The notes beneath the pieces are model-generated. The model did not search any database and had not been told where the DNA came from. It saw only the letters and a list, made by a program, of their open reading frames with translations. A stretch of DNA of 64,000 bases from JAKOWB01 sp038363005 (GTDB lineage: Bacteria; Pseudomonadota; Alphaproteobacteria; Kiloniellales; JACOMY01). Positions 32,451-39,955 of this stretch are shown here, piece by piece. The stretch spans positions 1-64,000 of the forward strand of contig JBBQBI010000023.1 of NCBI GenBank assembly GCA_038363005.1. Direction: 5' to 3'. Positions within the stretch are counted from its first letter, which is position 1; each line of letters begins with the position of its first letter. The position numbers and the translations under genes were made by a program.

Positions 32451-33887
32451 CTACCCCACCCGCCCGTAGTTGTCGCTGAAGCGCACGATGTCGTCCTCGC
32501 CCAGGTAGCTGCCGGTCTGCACCTCGATCAGGTCCAGCGGCACCTTGCCGGGGTTCTCCAGGCGGTGCTTTTCGCCGGCCGGGATGTAGACCGACTCGTT
32601 CTCGTGGATCAGCTTTACCACTTCGCCGCAGGTGGTGCGGGCGGTGCCGCTGACCACCACCCAGTGCTCGGCGCGATGATGGTGCATCTGCAGCGACAGG
32701 CTGGCGCCCGGCTTGACCGAGATGTGCTTGACCTGCCAGCGCTGGCCGACCGAGACCGAACGATAGGTGCCCCAGGGCCGCAGCACGCGGGCGTGCTCGT
32801 TGGCCTCGCTGCGGCCATCGCGCTGCAGCCGCTCGACCAGTTCCTTGACGCGCTGCGCCTGGGCCACGGGGGCGACCAGCACAGCGGTATCGGTTTCCAC
32901 CACGACGATGCCGTCCAGCCCCAGCGCCGTCACCAGCCGCGATTCGCCGCGCAGGTAGCAGTTGCTGGAATCCAGCGCGACCGCGTCGCCGACCACGACG
33001 TTGCCCTCGCCGTCCTGTTCGCCCAGCTGCCACAGCGCATCCCAGGCGCCGATGTCGCTCCAGCCGATCTCGCAGGGCACCACGCCGGCGCCGCTGACTT
33101 TCTCCATGATCGCCACGTCGAAGGAGAGCGACGGCGCGGCCTCCAGCGTCGCCTTGTCCAGGCGCAGGAAATCCAGGTCGCGGGCCGCCGCCGCCAGGGT
33201 CGCCTGGGCCGCCGCCAGCACCGCTGGGGCCTGGGTTGCGAAGGCCGCCAAAGTTGCCCGCACCGGCAGCAGGAACATGCCGCTGTTCCACAGGTAGCGG
33301 CCGCTAGCCAGGAAATCCGCGGCGGTCTTCAGGTCGGGCTTCTCGGTGAAGCGTTCGATGACATAGGCGCCGTCGTCCAGCGCGGCGCCGCGCTCGATGT
33401 AGCCATAGCCGGTCTCTGGCCGGGCCGGCGTGATGCCGAAGGTCATCAGGCGCCCGCCTGCCGCCTGGCGCGCCGCAGCGGCGATGGCCGCCTGGAAGGC
33501 CGCCGGCTTACCGATGACGTGGTCCGACGGCAGCACCAGCGCCAGGCCATCCGGCGCGCTCTCGGCGATGTCCAGCAGCGCCACGGCGACCGCCAGGGCG
33601 GTGTTGCGCGCCAGCGGCTCGATGATCAGGCGGCGCGGCGTCAGGCCCTCGGCCTGCAGTTGCTCGGCGGCCAGGAAGCGATGCTCGTCGCTGGCCACCA
33701 CGGTCAGCGGCGCGAAGCCGGCGCCCTGGACTCGCGCGGCGGTGCCCTGGAACAGCGTCAGCGGCCCGCTGAGCGCCAGGAACTGCTTGGGATAGGACCG
33801 GCGCGACAGCGGCCAGAGGCGGCTGCCGCTGCCGCCCGACAGGATCACCGGATAGAGCAACGGCTCGGCCATCAAGGAATTCCCCAT
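32451..33887 (-). CDS. manC: Mannose-1-phosphate guanylyltransferase / mannose-6-phosphate isomerase
   Basis: This bifunctional enzyme of GDP-mannose synthesis has about 478 residues. The N-terminal nucleotidyltransferase starts PVILSGGSGSRLWPLSRR and YPKQFLAL, then has VLPSDHVI and FTEKPDLKTA. The C-terminal cupin isomerase has RPWGTYRSVSVG, MHHHRAEHWVVVSGTA, YIPAGEKHRLENPG and VRFSDNYGR. GDP-mannose would feed exopolysaccharide, lipopolysaccharide or O-glycan assembly. I start it at 33887 because AGGAG lies about 11 bases upstream. The ATG at 33872 (MAEPLL) is an alternative. Divergent from the nitronate monooxygenase gene. Confidence 0.93.
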   Translation of the reverse strand: MGNSLMAEPLLYPVILSGGSGSRLWPLSRRSYPKQFLALSGPLTLFQGTAARVQGAGFAPLTVVASDEHRFLAAEQLQAEGLTPRRLIIEPLARNTALAVAVALLDIAESAPDGLALVLPSDHVIGKPAAFQAAIAAAARQAAGGRLMTFGITPARPETGYGYIERGAALDDGAYVIERFTEKPDLKTAADFLASGRYLWNSGMFLLPVRATLAAFATQAPAVLAAAQATLAAAARDLDFLRLDKATLEAAPSLSFDVAIMEKVSGAGVVPCEIGWSDIGAWDALWQLGEQDGEGNVVVGDAVALDSSNCYLRGESRLVTALGLDGIVVVETDTAVLVAPVAQAQRVKELVERLQRDGRSEANEHARVLRPWGTYRSVSVGQRWQVKHISVKPGASLSLQMHHHRAEHWVVVSGTARTTCGEVVKLIHENESVYIPAGEKHRLENPGKVPLDLIEVQTGSYLGEDDIVRFSDNYGRVG

Positions 33888-33988
33888 TTTCCGACCATCT
33901 CCTAGGCCGGAACCCCTGGCGGTGGCAACAGTGCGGCGCCGGTGGCACGGCTTGACGGCGCAGGTGTCGCCGCCGCAAGTCTTGCCGC

Positions 33989-34900
33989 ATGACCCGCGAC
34001 CTTGTCGCCTATCGCGCCGACTTGGCACGGCGCCTCACTGTCCCGCTGGTGGCGGCGCCGATGTTCCTGGTGTCCGGGCCGGCGCTGGTCATCGCGGTGA
34101 CCCGGGCTGGCGCCATCGGTGCCTTTCCCACCCTGAACGCCCGCACGCCGAAGATCCTCGATGCTTGGCTGGCAGAGATCGGCGGCGCCTGCGCCGATGT
34201 GCCGGCGCCCTGGGCCTTCAACTTCGTGATGAGCAGCGCCAACAATCGCCGCGACGTCGATCTGGCCCTGGCGGTGCAGCACAAGGTGCCGCTGATCATC
34301 TCCTCGGTCGGGCCGCCGGATCCCGTGGTGGCGGCGGTCCAGGCCTATGGCGGGCGGGTGTTCTGCGATGTCGCTACCTTGCGCCACGCTCGTCGCGCCG
34401 TGGCCGCCGGGGTCGACGGGCTGATCCTGCTGACCGCCGGCGCCGGCGGTCACACCGGCTGGCTCAACCCCTTCGCCTTCCTGCGCGCGGTGCGGGCGTT
34501 CTTTCCTGGTCCCATCGCGTTGGCCGGCGGCATCACCCAGGGACGGGAGCTGGCGGCGCTGCGGCTGCTCGACGCTGACCTGGGCTATGTCGGCACGCCC
34601 TTCATCGCCACGCCGGAAAGCCTGGCGCCCGACGCCTATCGCGCCTCGCTGCTGGCCGCCAGCATCGACGACGTGGCCGAGACCACGTCGGTGACCGGCA
34701 TGCGCGCCAATTTCCTGAAGCCCAGCCTGGCGGCCAACGGCTACCTGGACGCCGCCGGCAAGCCGCAGGAGCCGCCGGCCGACCGCGCCACCTGGAACCG
34801 CGTCTGGAGCGCCGGCCACGGTGTTGGCGCGGTGAGCCAGGTGCGCCCGGCGGCCGACGTGGTCGACAGCTTCGCCGCGGAGTGGCGCGCCGTCAGATGA
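33989..34900 (+). CDS. Nitronate monooxygenase (2-nitropropane dioxygenase family)
   Basis: This 303-residue FMN-dependent TIM-barrel enzyme should oxidise alkyl nitronates. VPLVAAPMFLVSGPALVIAV and GAIGAFPTLNAR mark the first strands and the FMN site. LTAGAGGHTGWLNPFAF contains the family's GGHxG phosphate-binding loop. Further hallmarks are IALAGGITQGRELAAL and YVGTPFIATPES. The length and the absence of a long N-terminal addition fit the family. It uses the first ATG at 33989. Its last eight bases overlap the end of the convergent aldo/keto reductase gene. The physiological substrate is often unclear in this family. Confidence 0.88.
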   Translation: MTRDLVAYRADLARRLTVPLVAAPMFLVSGPALVIAVTRAGAIGAFPTLNARTPKILDAWLAEIGGACADVPAPWAFNFVMSSANNRRDVDLALAVQHKVPLIISSVGPPDPVVAAVQAYGGRVFCDVATLRHARRAVAAGVDGLILLTAGAGGHTGWLNPFAFLRAVRAFFPGPIALAGGITQGRELAALRLLDADLGYVGTPFIATPESLAPDAYRASLLAASIDDVAETTSVTGMRANFLKPSLAANGYLDAAGKPQEPPADRATWNRVWSAGHGVGAVSQVRPAADVVDSFAAEWRAVR

Positions 34901-35726
34901 TCTCCAGCGGCGTCGCCTTCTTCGGCGGTGGGAAGGCGCGGTCCAGCGCCACCAGGTCGGCCGCTGACAGGCTCAGGGTGACGGCGGCGGCCAGCTCCTT
35001 CAGGTGCTCCAGGTTCGCCGTCTTGGGGATGGCGATGACGTCGGGCCGCCGCAGCGTCCAGGCCAGCGCCACCGTGGCTGGCACGACGCCATGGCGCTGC
35101 GCCAGCTCGACCAGCGCGCGGTCCTTCAGGATGGCGCCCTGGCCCAGCGGCGAATAGGCCATGATCGGCAGGCTGCGCGCCGCGCACCAGGGCAGCAGGT
35201 CAAAGTCGACGCCGCGCGCGCCGAGGTTATAGAGCACCTGGTTGGTGGCGCAGGCACCGCCGCCGGCCAGCGCGGTCAGCTCCTGCATGTCGCTAACGTC
35301 GAAGTTGCTGACCCCCCAGCGGCGGATCTTGCCCTGCTGCTTCAGCCGCTCGAAGGCCTCCAGCGTCTCGGCCAGCGGTACGCGGCCGCGCCAGTGCAGC
35401 AGATAGAGGTCCAGTGTCTCGATCCCCAGGCGCTTCAAGGACGCCTCGCAAGCCTTTGGTAATGCTGCCTTGCTGGCGTTCTGCGGATAGGCCTTGGAGA
35501 CCAGGAAGACGCGGTCGCGACGGCCGGCGATGGCCTGGCCCACCACGCTCTCGGCGCCGCCGGCGCCATACATCTCGGCGGTGTCGACCAGCGTCATGCC
35601 CAGGTCGATGCCGGCCTGCAGGGCCCGCACCTCGGCCGCCGCGTCGCGTGACCGCTCGCCCATGTGCCAGGTGCCGAGGCCGAGCTGCGGGACCTTGGTG
35701 CCGTCGGGCAGGGTGACGTTGCGCAT
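34893..35726 (-). CDS. Aldo/keto reductase
   Basis: This is a 277-residue NADPH-dependent carbonyl reductase. It starts TLPDGTKVPQLGLGTWHMG. The catalytic tetrad is recognisable as Asp and Tyr in VDTAEMYGAGGAE, Lys in FLVSKAYPQNA and His in YLLHWRG. WGVSNFDVSDM, MAYSPLGQGAI and VIAIPKTANLEHL form the substrate and cofactor ends. The ATG has GGAGG eight bases upstream. It is the first gene read left from the 65-base spacer shared with the deaminase-like gene at 35791. The substrate is unknown. Similar enzymes reduce methylglyoxal and 2,5-diketogluconate. Confidence 0.92.
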   Translation of the reverse strand: MRNVTLPDGTKVPQLGLGTWHMGERSRDAAAEVRALQAGIDLGMTLVDTAEMYGAGGAESVVGQAIAGRRDRVFLVSKAYPQNASKAALPKACEASLKRLGIETLDLYLLHWRGRVPLAETLEAFERLKQQGKIRRWGVSNFDVSDMQELTALAGGGACATNQVLYNLGARGVDFDLLPWCAARSLPIMAYSPLGQGAILKDRALVELAQRHGVVPATVALAWTLRRPDVIAIPKTANLEHLKELAAAVTLSLSAADLVALDRAFPPPKKATPLEII

Positions 35727-35790
35727 GGTCGGGTCCTCCGCTTTCGTGTTGCCGCAGGCTAGCATGGGGTGGGTTTGAATGAGGAAGCCG

Positions 35791-36978
35791 ATGACCGACC
35801 TGCTGATCACCAATGTCAGGCCACTAGGTGGCCCACCGCTCGACCTGCTGCTGCGCGACGGCCGCATCGCCGCGCTGGAGGTTGGCCTGGCCGCCGGACT
35901 GGAAGGCGTGCCGCGCCTTGCCGGTTCCGGGCGCCTGCTGCTGCCGGGGCTGGTGGAGCCGCACACACATGCCGACAAGACGCTGTGGGGCCTGCCCTGG
36001 CGGCCGCACAGCGCCGGCGACACTCTGAGTAGCCTGATCGAGAACGAGCGCCGCGTGCTGGCCGAGGTCACGCAGACCACGGCCGAGCGGGCGGCCGGCC
36101 TGCTGCGCCACCTGGCCAGCCTGGGCAGCCTGGCGGTGCGTTGCCATGTCGACGTCCACCCGGAGGCCGGGGTGGCGAGTGTCGAGGCGCTGCTGGAATT
36201 GAAGCGCAGCCTGGCGCCGTTGCTCGAGCTGCAGCTGGTCGCCTTTCCGCAGCAGGGCCTGCTGATCCGGCCGGGAACCTACGAACTGATGGACCAGGCG
36301 CTGGCGCTGGGCGTCGAGACCGTGGGTGGCATCGATCCTTGCGGCATCGAGCGCGACCCCATCCGTCACTTGGAGGCGGTGTTCGGCCTGGCGACCAAGC
36401 ATGGCCGCGGCGTGGATATCCACCTGCACGACCTGGGCACCCAGGGCCTGTGGCAGGTCGAGCGCATCGTCGACTTCACCGCCGAACATGGGCTGCAGGG
36501 CCGGGTGATGATCAGCCACGCATTCTGCCTGGGCAGCGCTCATTGGGAGCAGGTGGCGCCGCTGGCCGAGCGCCTGGCGCGCCACGAGGTCGCCATCATG
36601 ACCACGGCGCCGGCCGATTGCCCGGCGCCGCCGATCCAGGCGCTGCGCGCCGCCGGCGTGACGGTCTGCAGCGGCAACGACGGCATCCGCGATGCCTGGT
36701 CGCCGTTCGGCACGGGCGATCAGCTGGAACGCGCACTCTTCGTCGCCCAGCGCTTCGACTGGCGGCGCGATGCCGACCTGGCGGTGGCCTTTGACTGTGT
36801 CAGCGGCCAGGCGGCCAGGGCCCTGGGGCTGTCGGACCATGGCCTGGCGCCCGGCTGCCGTGCCGATCTGCTGCTGGTCGAGGCCGAGACGCTGGGCGCC
36901 GCGGTGGTCGAGCGGCCGCGCTGGCGCACGGTGATCCGCCAGGGTCGCGTGGTGGCCGAGGACGGGCGCCTGCTCTAG
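35791..36978 (+). CDS. Cytosine-deaminase-like amidohydrolase
   Basis: This 395-residue protein has the deaminase-type amidohydrolase barrel. PGLVEPHTHADKTLWG contains the first two metal histidines, followed by AVRCHVDVHPE, the mononuclear metal and catalytic pattern VDIHLHD, ISHAFCLGS and VCSGNDGIRDAWSPFGTG. These match CodA-like cytosine or isoguanine deaminases and related N-heterocycle hydrolases. Specificity cannot be settled from the sequence. I prefer the ATG at 35791 (MTDLLITN) because AGGAAG precedes it. An ATG four codons upstream is possible. Its stop overlaps that of the TauE/SafE gene in a CTAG. Confidence 0.83.
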   Translation: MTDLLITNVRPLGGPPLDLLLRDGRIAALEVGLAAGLEGVPRLAGSGRLLLPGLVEPHTHADKTLWGLPWRPHSAGDTLSSLIENERRVLAEVTQTTAERAAGLLRHLASLGSLAVRCHVDVHPEAGVASVEALLELKRSLAPLLELQLVAFPQQGLLIRPGTYELMDQALALGVETVGGIDPCGIERDPIRHLEAVFGLATKHGRGVDIHLHDLGTQGLWQVERIVDFTAEHGLQGRVMISHAFCLGSAHWEQVAPLAERLARHEVAIMTTAPADCPAPPIQALRAAGVTVCSGNDGIRDAWSPFGTGDQLERALFVAQRFDWRRDADLAVAFDCVSGQAARALGLSDHGLAPGCRADLLLVEAETLGAAVVERPRWRTVIRQGRVVAEDGRLL

Positions 36979-37754
36979 ATCCAGCCCAGCGCCACCACGG
37001 CCTTCCAGACCATCAGCAGGGCGACGGCGAAGATCGCGCCGGCGAAGATCTGCGTCAGCAGGCGCCGCCGCGTGGCCAGGCGCAGCGCCGCGCGCATGCC
37101 CAGCCAGCCGCCGGCGACGCCGCCGACCAGCAGCAGTCCGGCCAGCGGCCAGTCGACCAGGCCCGAGAGCGCATAGTTGCCGGCCGTGGTCAGGCCAAAC
37201 ACGGCCACCGCGATCAGCGAGGAGCCGATGGCGTTCAGCAGCGGCATGCCGCTGGCCAGCATCAGTCCCGGCACGATGACGAAGCCGCCGCCAATGCCGA
37301 AGAAGCCGGCCAGGCTGCCGGCGCCGAAGCCGACGGCGGTCAGGCGGACGGCGATGGCCTTGTTGATATGCACGGCCGGATCGCCGGCATCGCTCTTGCT
37401 GCGCAGCATGTGCACGCCCACCAGCACCATGGCGAGGGCGAAGAACAGCAGCAGCTGCTGCCCGTCCACCTGCTTGCCAAGGGTCGAGCCCAGCGTGGCG
37501 CCCACCACGCCAGCCAGGGCGAAGACCGCGGCGCAGGGCCACTTGATGGTGCCGGCGCGAGCGTGCGGAATCAGGTTGGCGGCGGCATTGACCGCCACCG
37601 CCAGGGCCGCCGTGCCGATGGCCAGATGCGGGTCCTCGACACCGACGACATAGAGCAGCAGCGGCACGGCCAGAATCGAGCCGCCGCCGCCAATCAGCCC
37701 CAGCACGAAGCCGACCAGGCCGCCGCAGCCGATGGCGAGAATAGCTTCCTGCAT
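36975..37754 (-). CDS. TauE/SafE (TSUP) family sulfite/anion exporter
   Basis: This 259-residue membrane protein has about eight hydrophobic segments and the internal repeat characteristic of TSUP proteins: FVLGLIGGGGSILAVPLLLY near the start and GFFGIGGGFVIVPGLML in the second half. These proteins move sulfite, sulfoacetate or related organosulfur anions outwards. It lies 18 bases after the rhodanese gene and downstream of bigR. In BigR regulons such an exporter removes the sulfite made by persulfide dioxygenase, which is a good fit here. Confidence 0.9.
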   Translation of the reverse strand: MQEAILAIGCGGLVGFVLGLIGGGGSILAVPLLLYVVGVEDPHLAIGTAALAVAVNAAANLIPHARAGTIKWPCAAVFALAGVVGATLGSTLGKQVDGQQLLLFFALAMVLVGVHMLRSKSDAGDPAVHINKAIAVRLTAVGFGAGSLAGFFGIGGGFVIVPGLMLASGMPLLNAIGSSLIAVAVFGLTTAGNYALSGLVDWPLAGLLLVGGVAGGWLGMRAALRLATRRRLLTQIFAGAIFAVALLMVWKAVVALGWI

Positions 37755-37772
37755 GGTGACTGTGACCTCGGC

Positions 37773-38297
37773 TCAGGCTGTCGCGGGCCGGTTCCACGGC
37801 AGCAGCGCCAACAGGCGCGCCATGCCGCAGAAACCGGAGACGCCGGCAAAGACCAGGCCGGCACCGACGAAGGCGCTAAGCAGCGCAAACCAGGGACCGA
37901 CCAGCCAGGCCAGCAACAGGCCGACCAGCACCAGCCCGCCGGCGGCGATCTGCACCTGGCGCATCAGGTCGATCGGCTGGCTGCGGTCCAGCCGTACCGG
38001 CAGGCCGGCCTGCTTCCAACCCTCCAGGCCACCGTCCAGCAGATAGGCCGCCTGGCAATCCAACGCGGCCAGCTGGCCGGCCTGGGCGCGGGTGCGATTG
38101 CCCGAGCGGCAGGTGAAGATCACCGTCTTGCCGGCCAGGCGCTTGCCAGCGTCGGGCAGGGTCGACAGCGGCAGCGCCTCGGCCGTGGCGATGCGCTCGC
38201 GGGCGAATTCGACTGGCTCGCGGATGTCGACCAGCAGGGCCTCGCCAGCGGCGATCTTCGCCTGGGCCTCGGCCGGAGAGATGAGGGGTAGGGACAT
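37773..38297 (-). CDS. Membrane-anchored rhodanese (YgaP-like sulfurtransferase)
   Basis: This is a 174-residue protein. Residues 1-105 form a rhodanese domain with active-site Cys63 in IFTCRSGNRT and the closing YLLDGGLEGWKQAGLPV. Residues about 115-165 are two hydrophobic helices of the inner-membrane DUF2892 type, as in E. coli YgaP. It would carry sulfane sulfur as a cysteine persulfide at the membrane. AAGGAG lies eight bases before the ATG. It sits between bigR and the TauE/SafE exporter, all read leftward, so the three probably form a sulfide-response operon. Confidence 0.9.
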   Translation of the reverse strand: MSLPLISPAEAQAKIAAGEALLVDIREPVEFARERIATAEALPLSTLPDAGKRLAGKTVIFTCRSGNRTRAQAGQLAALDCQAAYLLDGGLEGWKQAGLPVRLDRSQPIDLMRQVQIAAGGLVLVGLLLAWLVGPWFALLSAFVGAGLVFAGVSGFCGMARLLALLPWNRPATA

Positions 38298-38345
38298 GCG
38301 GGCACTCCTTGGGATGTCGGGGCTAGCGGGGGGATGTCGGGGCTA

Positions 38346-38651
38346 TCAGGGCGAGCAGAACTGCCGGTGCAGCAAGCCAACGAACTCGGTCACCTTGGGG
38401 TCGGCCAGGCGGTAGTAGACGCTCTGGCTGGCCCGCCGGGTGGCCACCAGGCGGTCCTCGCGCAGCTTCGCCAGATGCTGCGACAGCGCTGACTGGCCAA
38501 GGTCGACCAGCGCGGCCAGTTCGCTGACCGAGCGTTCGCCCTCCACCAGGTGGCAGAGCAGCAGCAGCCGCTTCTCGTTGGCCAGGGCCTTGAGGAAGCG
38601 GCTGGCGCGTGCGGCGTTCTGGGTCAGCAGCTTGATGTCGGCGGGTGTCAT
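38346..38651 (-). CDS. bigR: BigR/SqrR-type ArsR-family persulfide-sensing repressor
   Basis: This 101-residue winged-helix regulator has LKALANEKRLLLLCHLVEGE, the recognition region LVDLGQSALSQHLAKLREDR, and a C-terminal HRQFCSP. The two cysteines, Cys33 and Cys99, sit where BigR and SqrR form the tetrasulfide link on exposure to sulfane sulfur. Metal-binding ArsR motifs (CVC) are absent. Its own promoter region is shared with the divergent persulfide-dioxygenase-like gene, and the gene is followed by rhodanese and exporter genes. This is the textbook BigR neighbourhood. Slightly shorter than some homologues because the N terminus is trimmed. Confidence 0.9.
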   Translation of the reverse strand: MTPADIKLLTQNAARASRFLKALANEKRLLLLCHLVEGERSVSELAALVDLGQSALSQHLAKLREDRLVATRRASQSVYYRLADPKVTEFVGLLHRQFCSP

Positions 38652-38681
38652 GGGTTCGCCTGCGGCAATTCATCAGATGTA

Positions 38682-38712
38682 ACTAATTTAGTAATATCTA
38701 ATATATATGCAA
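38682..38712 (-). promoter_or_regulatory. Probable bigR promoter and operator
   Basis: On the minus strand TTGCAT (38712-38707) and TAAATT (38690-38685) are separated by 16 bases and could be the -35 and -10 boxes for bigR. The imperfect palindrome ACTAATTTAGT (38682-38692) overlaps the -10 box. The whole stretch is strikingly AT-rich in a GC-rich genome, which is how BigR boxes appear. Both divergent units could be repressed from here. Confidence 0.55.
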
Positions 38713-38772
38713 GGCTGTCTGGCCAGGAAGCGCCCGGCGCGGCAGCATGACGCAAGCCAACCAGGAGTCCCC

Positions 38773-39630
38773 ATGCACCCGACCGTCGAGGCCTTTTTTC
38801 ACGAGGCGACCAACTCCCTGACCTATCTGGTCTACGACTCCGCCAGCCGGCGCGCCGCGATCGTCGATCCGGTGCTCGACTTCAACATCAAGGCGGCGCG
38901 CACCAGCACCGGCTTCATCGACACGGTGATCGAACGGGTGAAGGCCGCCGGCCTGACGCTGGACTGGATCCTCGAGTCCCACGTGCATGCTGACCACCTG
39001 TCCGCAGCGCAGCGGGTCAAGCAGCAGCTTGGCGGGCAGCTGGTCATCGGCCGCGCCGTCGATGTCGTGCAGCGCAGCTTCAAGCCGCTGTTCGCCGCCA
39101 GCGACCTGAAGACGGACGGCTCCCAGTTCGACCGCCTGGTGGGCGAGGGCGACAGCCTGCCGCTGGGCGGGCTGAGCATCCAGGTGCTGGCGACGCCGGG
39201 GCACACGCCGGCCTGCGTCACCTATGTGATCGGCGACGCCGCCTTCGTCGGCGACACGCTGTTCATGCCGGACTACGGCACGGCGCGCTGCGACTTTCCC
39301 GGTGGCGACGCGGCGCAACTCTGGGCCTCGATACAGAAGATCCTGGCGCTGCCGGCGGCGACGCGGATCTTCGTCTGCCACGACTACAAGGCGCCGGGGC
39401 GCGAGGTCTTCGCCTGGGAAACCACGGTGGCAGCGGAGCGCGACAACATCCACCTGCGTGACCATCCGGCGCAGGCCGACTACGTCGCCTTCCGCCAGGG
39501 GCGCGACAAGACGCTGTCGGTGCCGGCCCTGATCCTGCCATCGATCCAGGTCAACATGCGCGCCGGCAACCTGCCGCCGGCCGAGGCGGGCGGTGGCGTC
39601 TTCCTGAAGCTGCCGGTCAACCAGCTCTAG
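38773..39630 (+). CDS. MBL-fold persulfide-dioxygenase-like hydrolase (Blh type)
   Basis: This is a 285-residue metallo-beta-lactamase-fold protein. The metal motif is ESHVHADHLSA (His70, His72, Asp74, His75). GHTPACVTYVIGDAAFVGDT and FMPDYGTARCDFPGGDA follow, and CHDYKAPG supplies a late histidine. The DYGTARCDFPGG stretch is a mark of the ETHE1/Blh persulfide dioxygenases, which oxidise glutathione persulfide to sulfite. CCAGGAG precedes the ATG at 38773. Divergent from bigR across the AT-rich operator, it is the expected partner of the rhodanese and the sulfite exporter. Confidence 0.9.
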   Translation: MHPTVEAFFHEATNSLTYLVYDSASRRAAIVDPVLDFNIKAARTSTGFIDTVIERVKAAGLTLDWILESHVHADHLSAAQRVKQQLGGQLVIGRAVDVVQRSFKPLFAASDLKTDGSQFDRLVGEGDSLPLGGLSIQVLATPGHTPACVTYVIGDAAFVGDTLFMPDYGTARCDFPGGDAAQLWASIQKILALPAATRIFVCHDYKAPGREVFAWETTVAAERDNIHLRDHPAQADYVAFRQGRDKTLSVPALILPSIQVNMRAGNLPPAEAGGGVFLKLPVNQL

Positions 39631-39709
39631 CGTTGGTCCCTTCGGCACCGTCGGGGAGCCTTTCCCCCACCCCTTGCGTAGCACTCTGGGTAACGAGCAT
39701 CCTGGTGCC

Positions 39710-39955
39710 ATGACCACGCGAAGAGCCCTGCTGGCCTTGATCCTGACCGCCGCCGCCCTGCCGGCGCTGGCGGAGGAGGACTGCGGCTGCGGCGGCCCCA
39801 AGGCCAAGCCCTCGACCCTGGCCGACCACTACTATCATCTGGCCCTGGCGGCCGAAGACCCGGCCCGCAAGCGCCGCCTGGCCGAGCTGGTGCTGCGCAT
39901 CATCCCGGACCACGCCGGCGCCCTGCAGATCCTCGCCGAGTTGGGCCCGCCATGA
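39710..39955 (+). CDS. Small secreted protein with N-terminal CGCGG motif
   Basis: This is an 81-residue protein. Residues 1-20 look like a signal peptide (paired arginines, a leucine/alanine core, cleavage near ALA-EE). The mature part starts EEDCGCGG, with two cysteines that could bind metal or a cofactor. It then has two amphipathic helices (ADHYYHLALAAEDPARKRR, AELVLRIIPDHAGALQIL) that resemble one TPR unit. I know no named family. The stop overlaps the start of the following amidase as ATGA, so the two are made together, although this protein is exported and the amidase has no signal peptide. Confidence 0.65.
   Translation: MTTRRALLALILTAAALPALAEEDCGCGGPKAKPSTLADHYYHLALAAEDPARKRRLAELVLRIIPDHAGALQILAELGPP

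Noticed and set aside
35824..37797. 657-residue minus-strand open frame over the deaminase-like and exporter genes
   Set aside because: It runs antisense to one real gene and out of frame with another, and is not a protein-like sequence.
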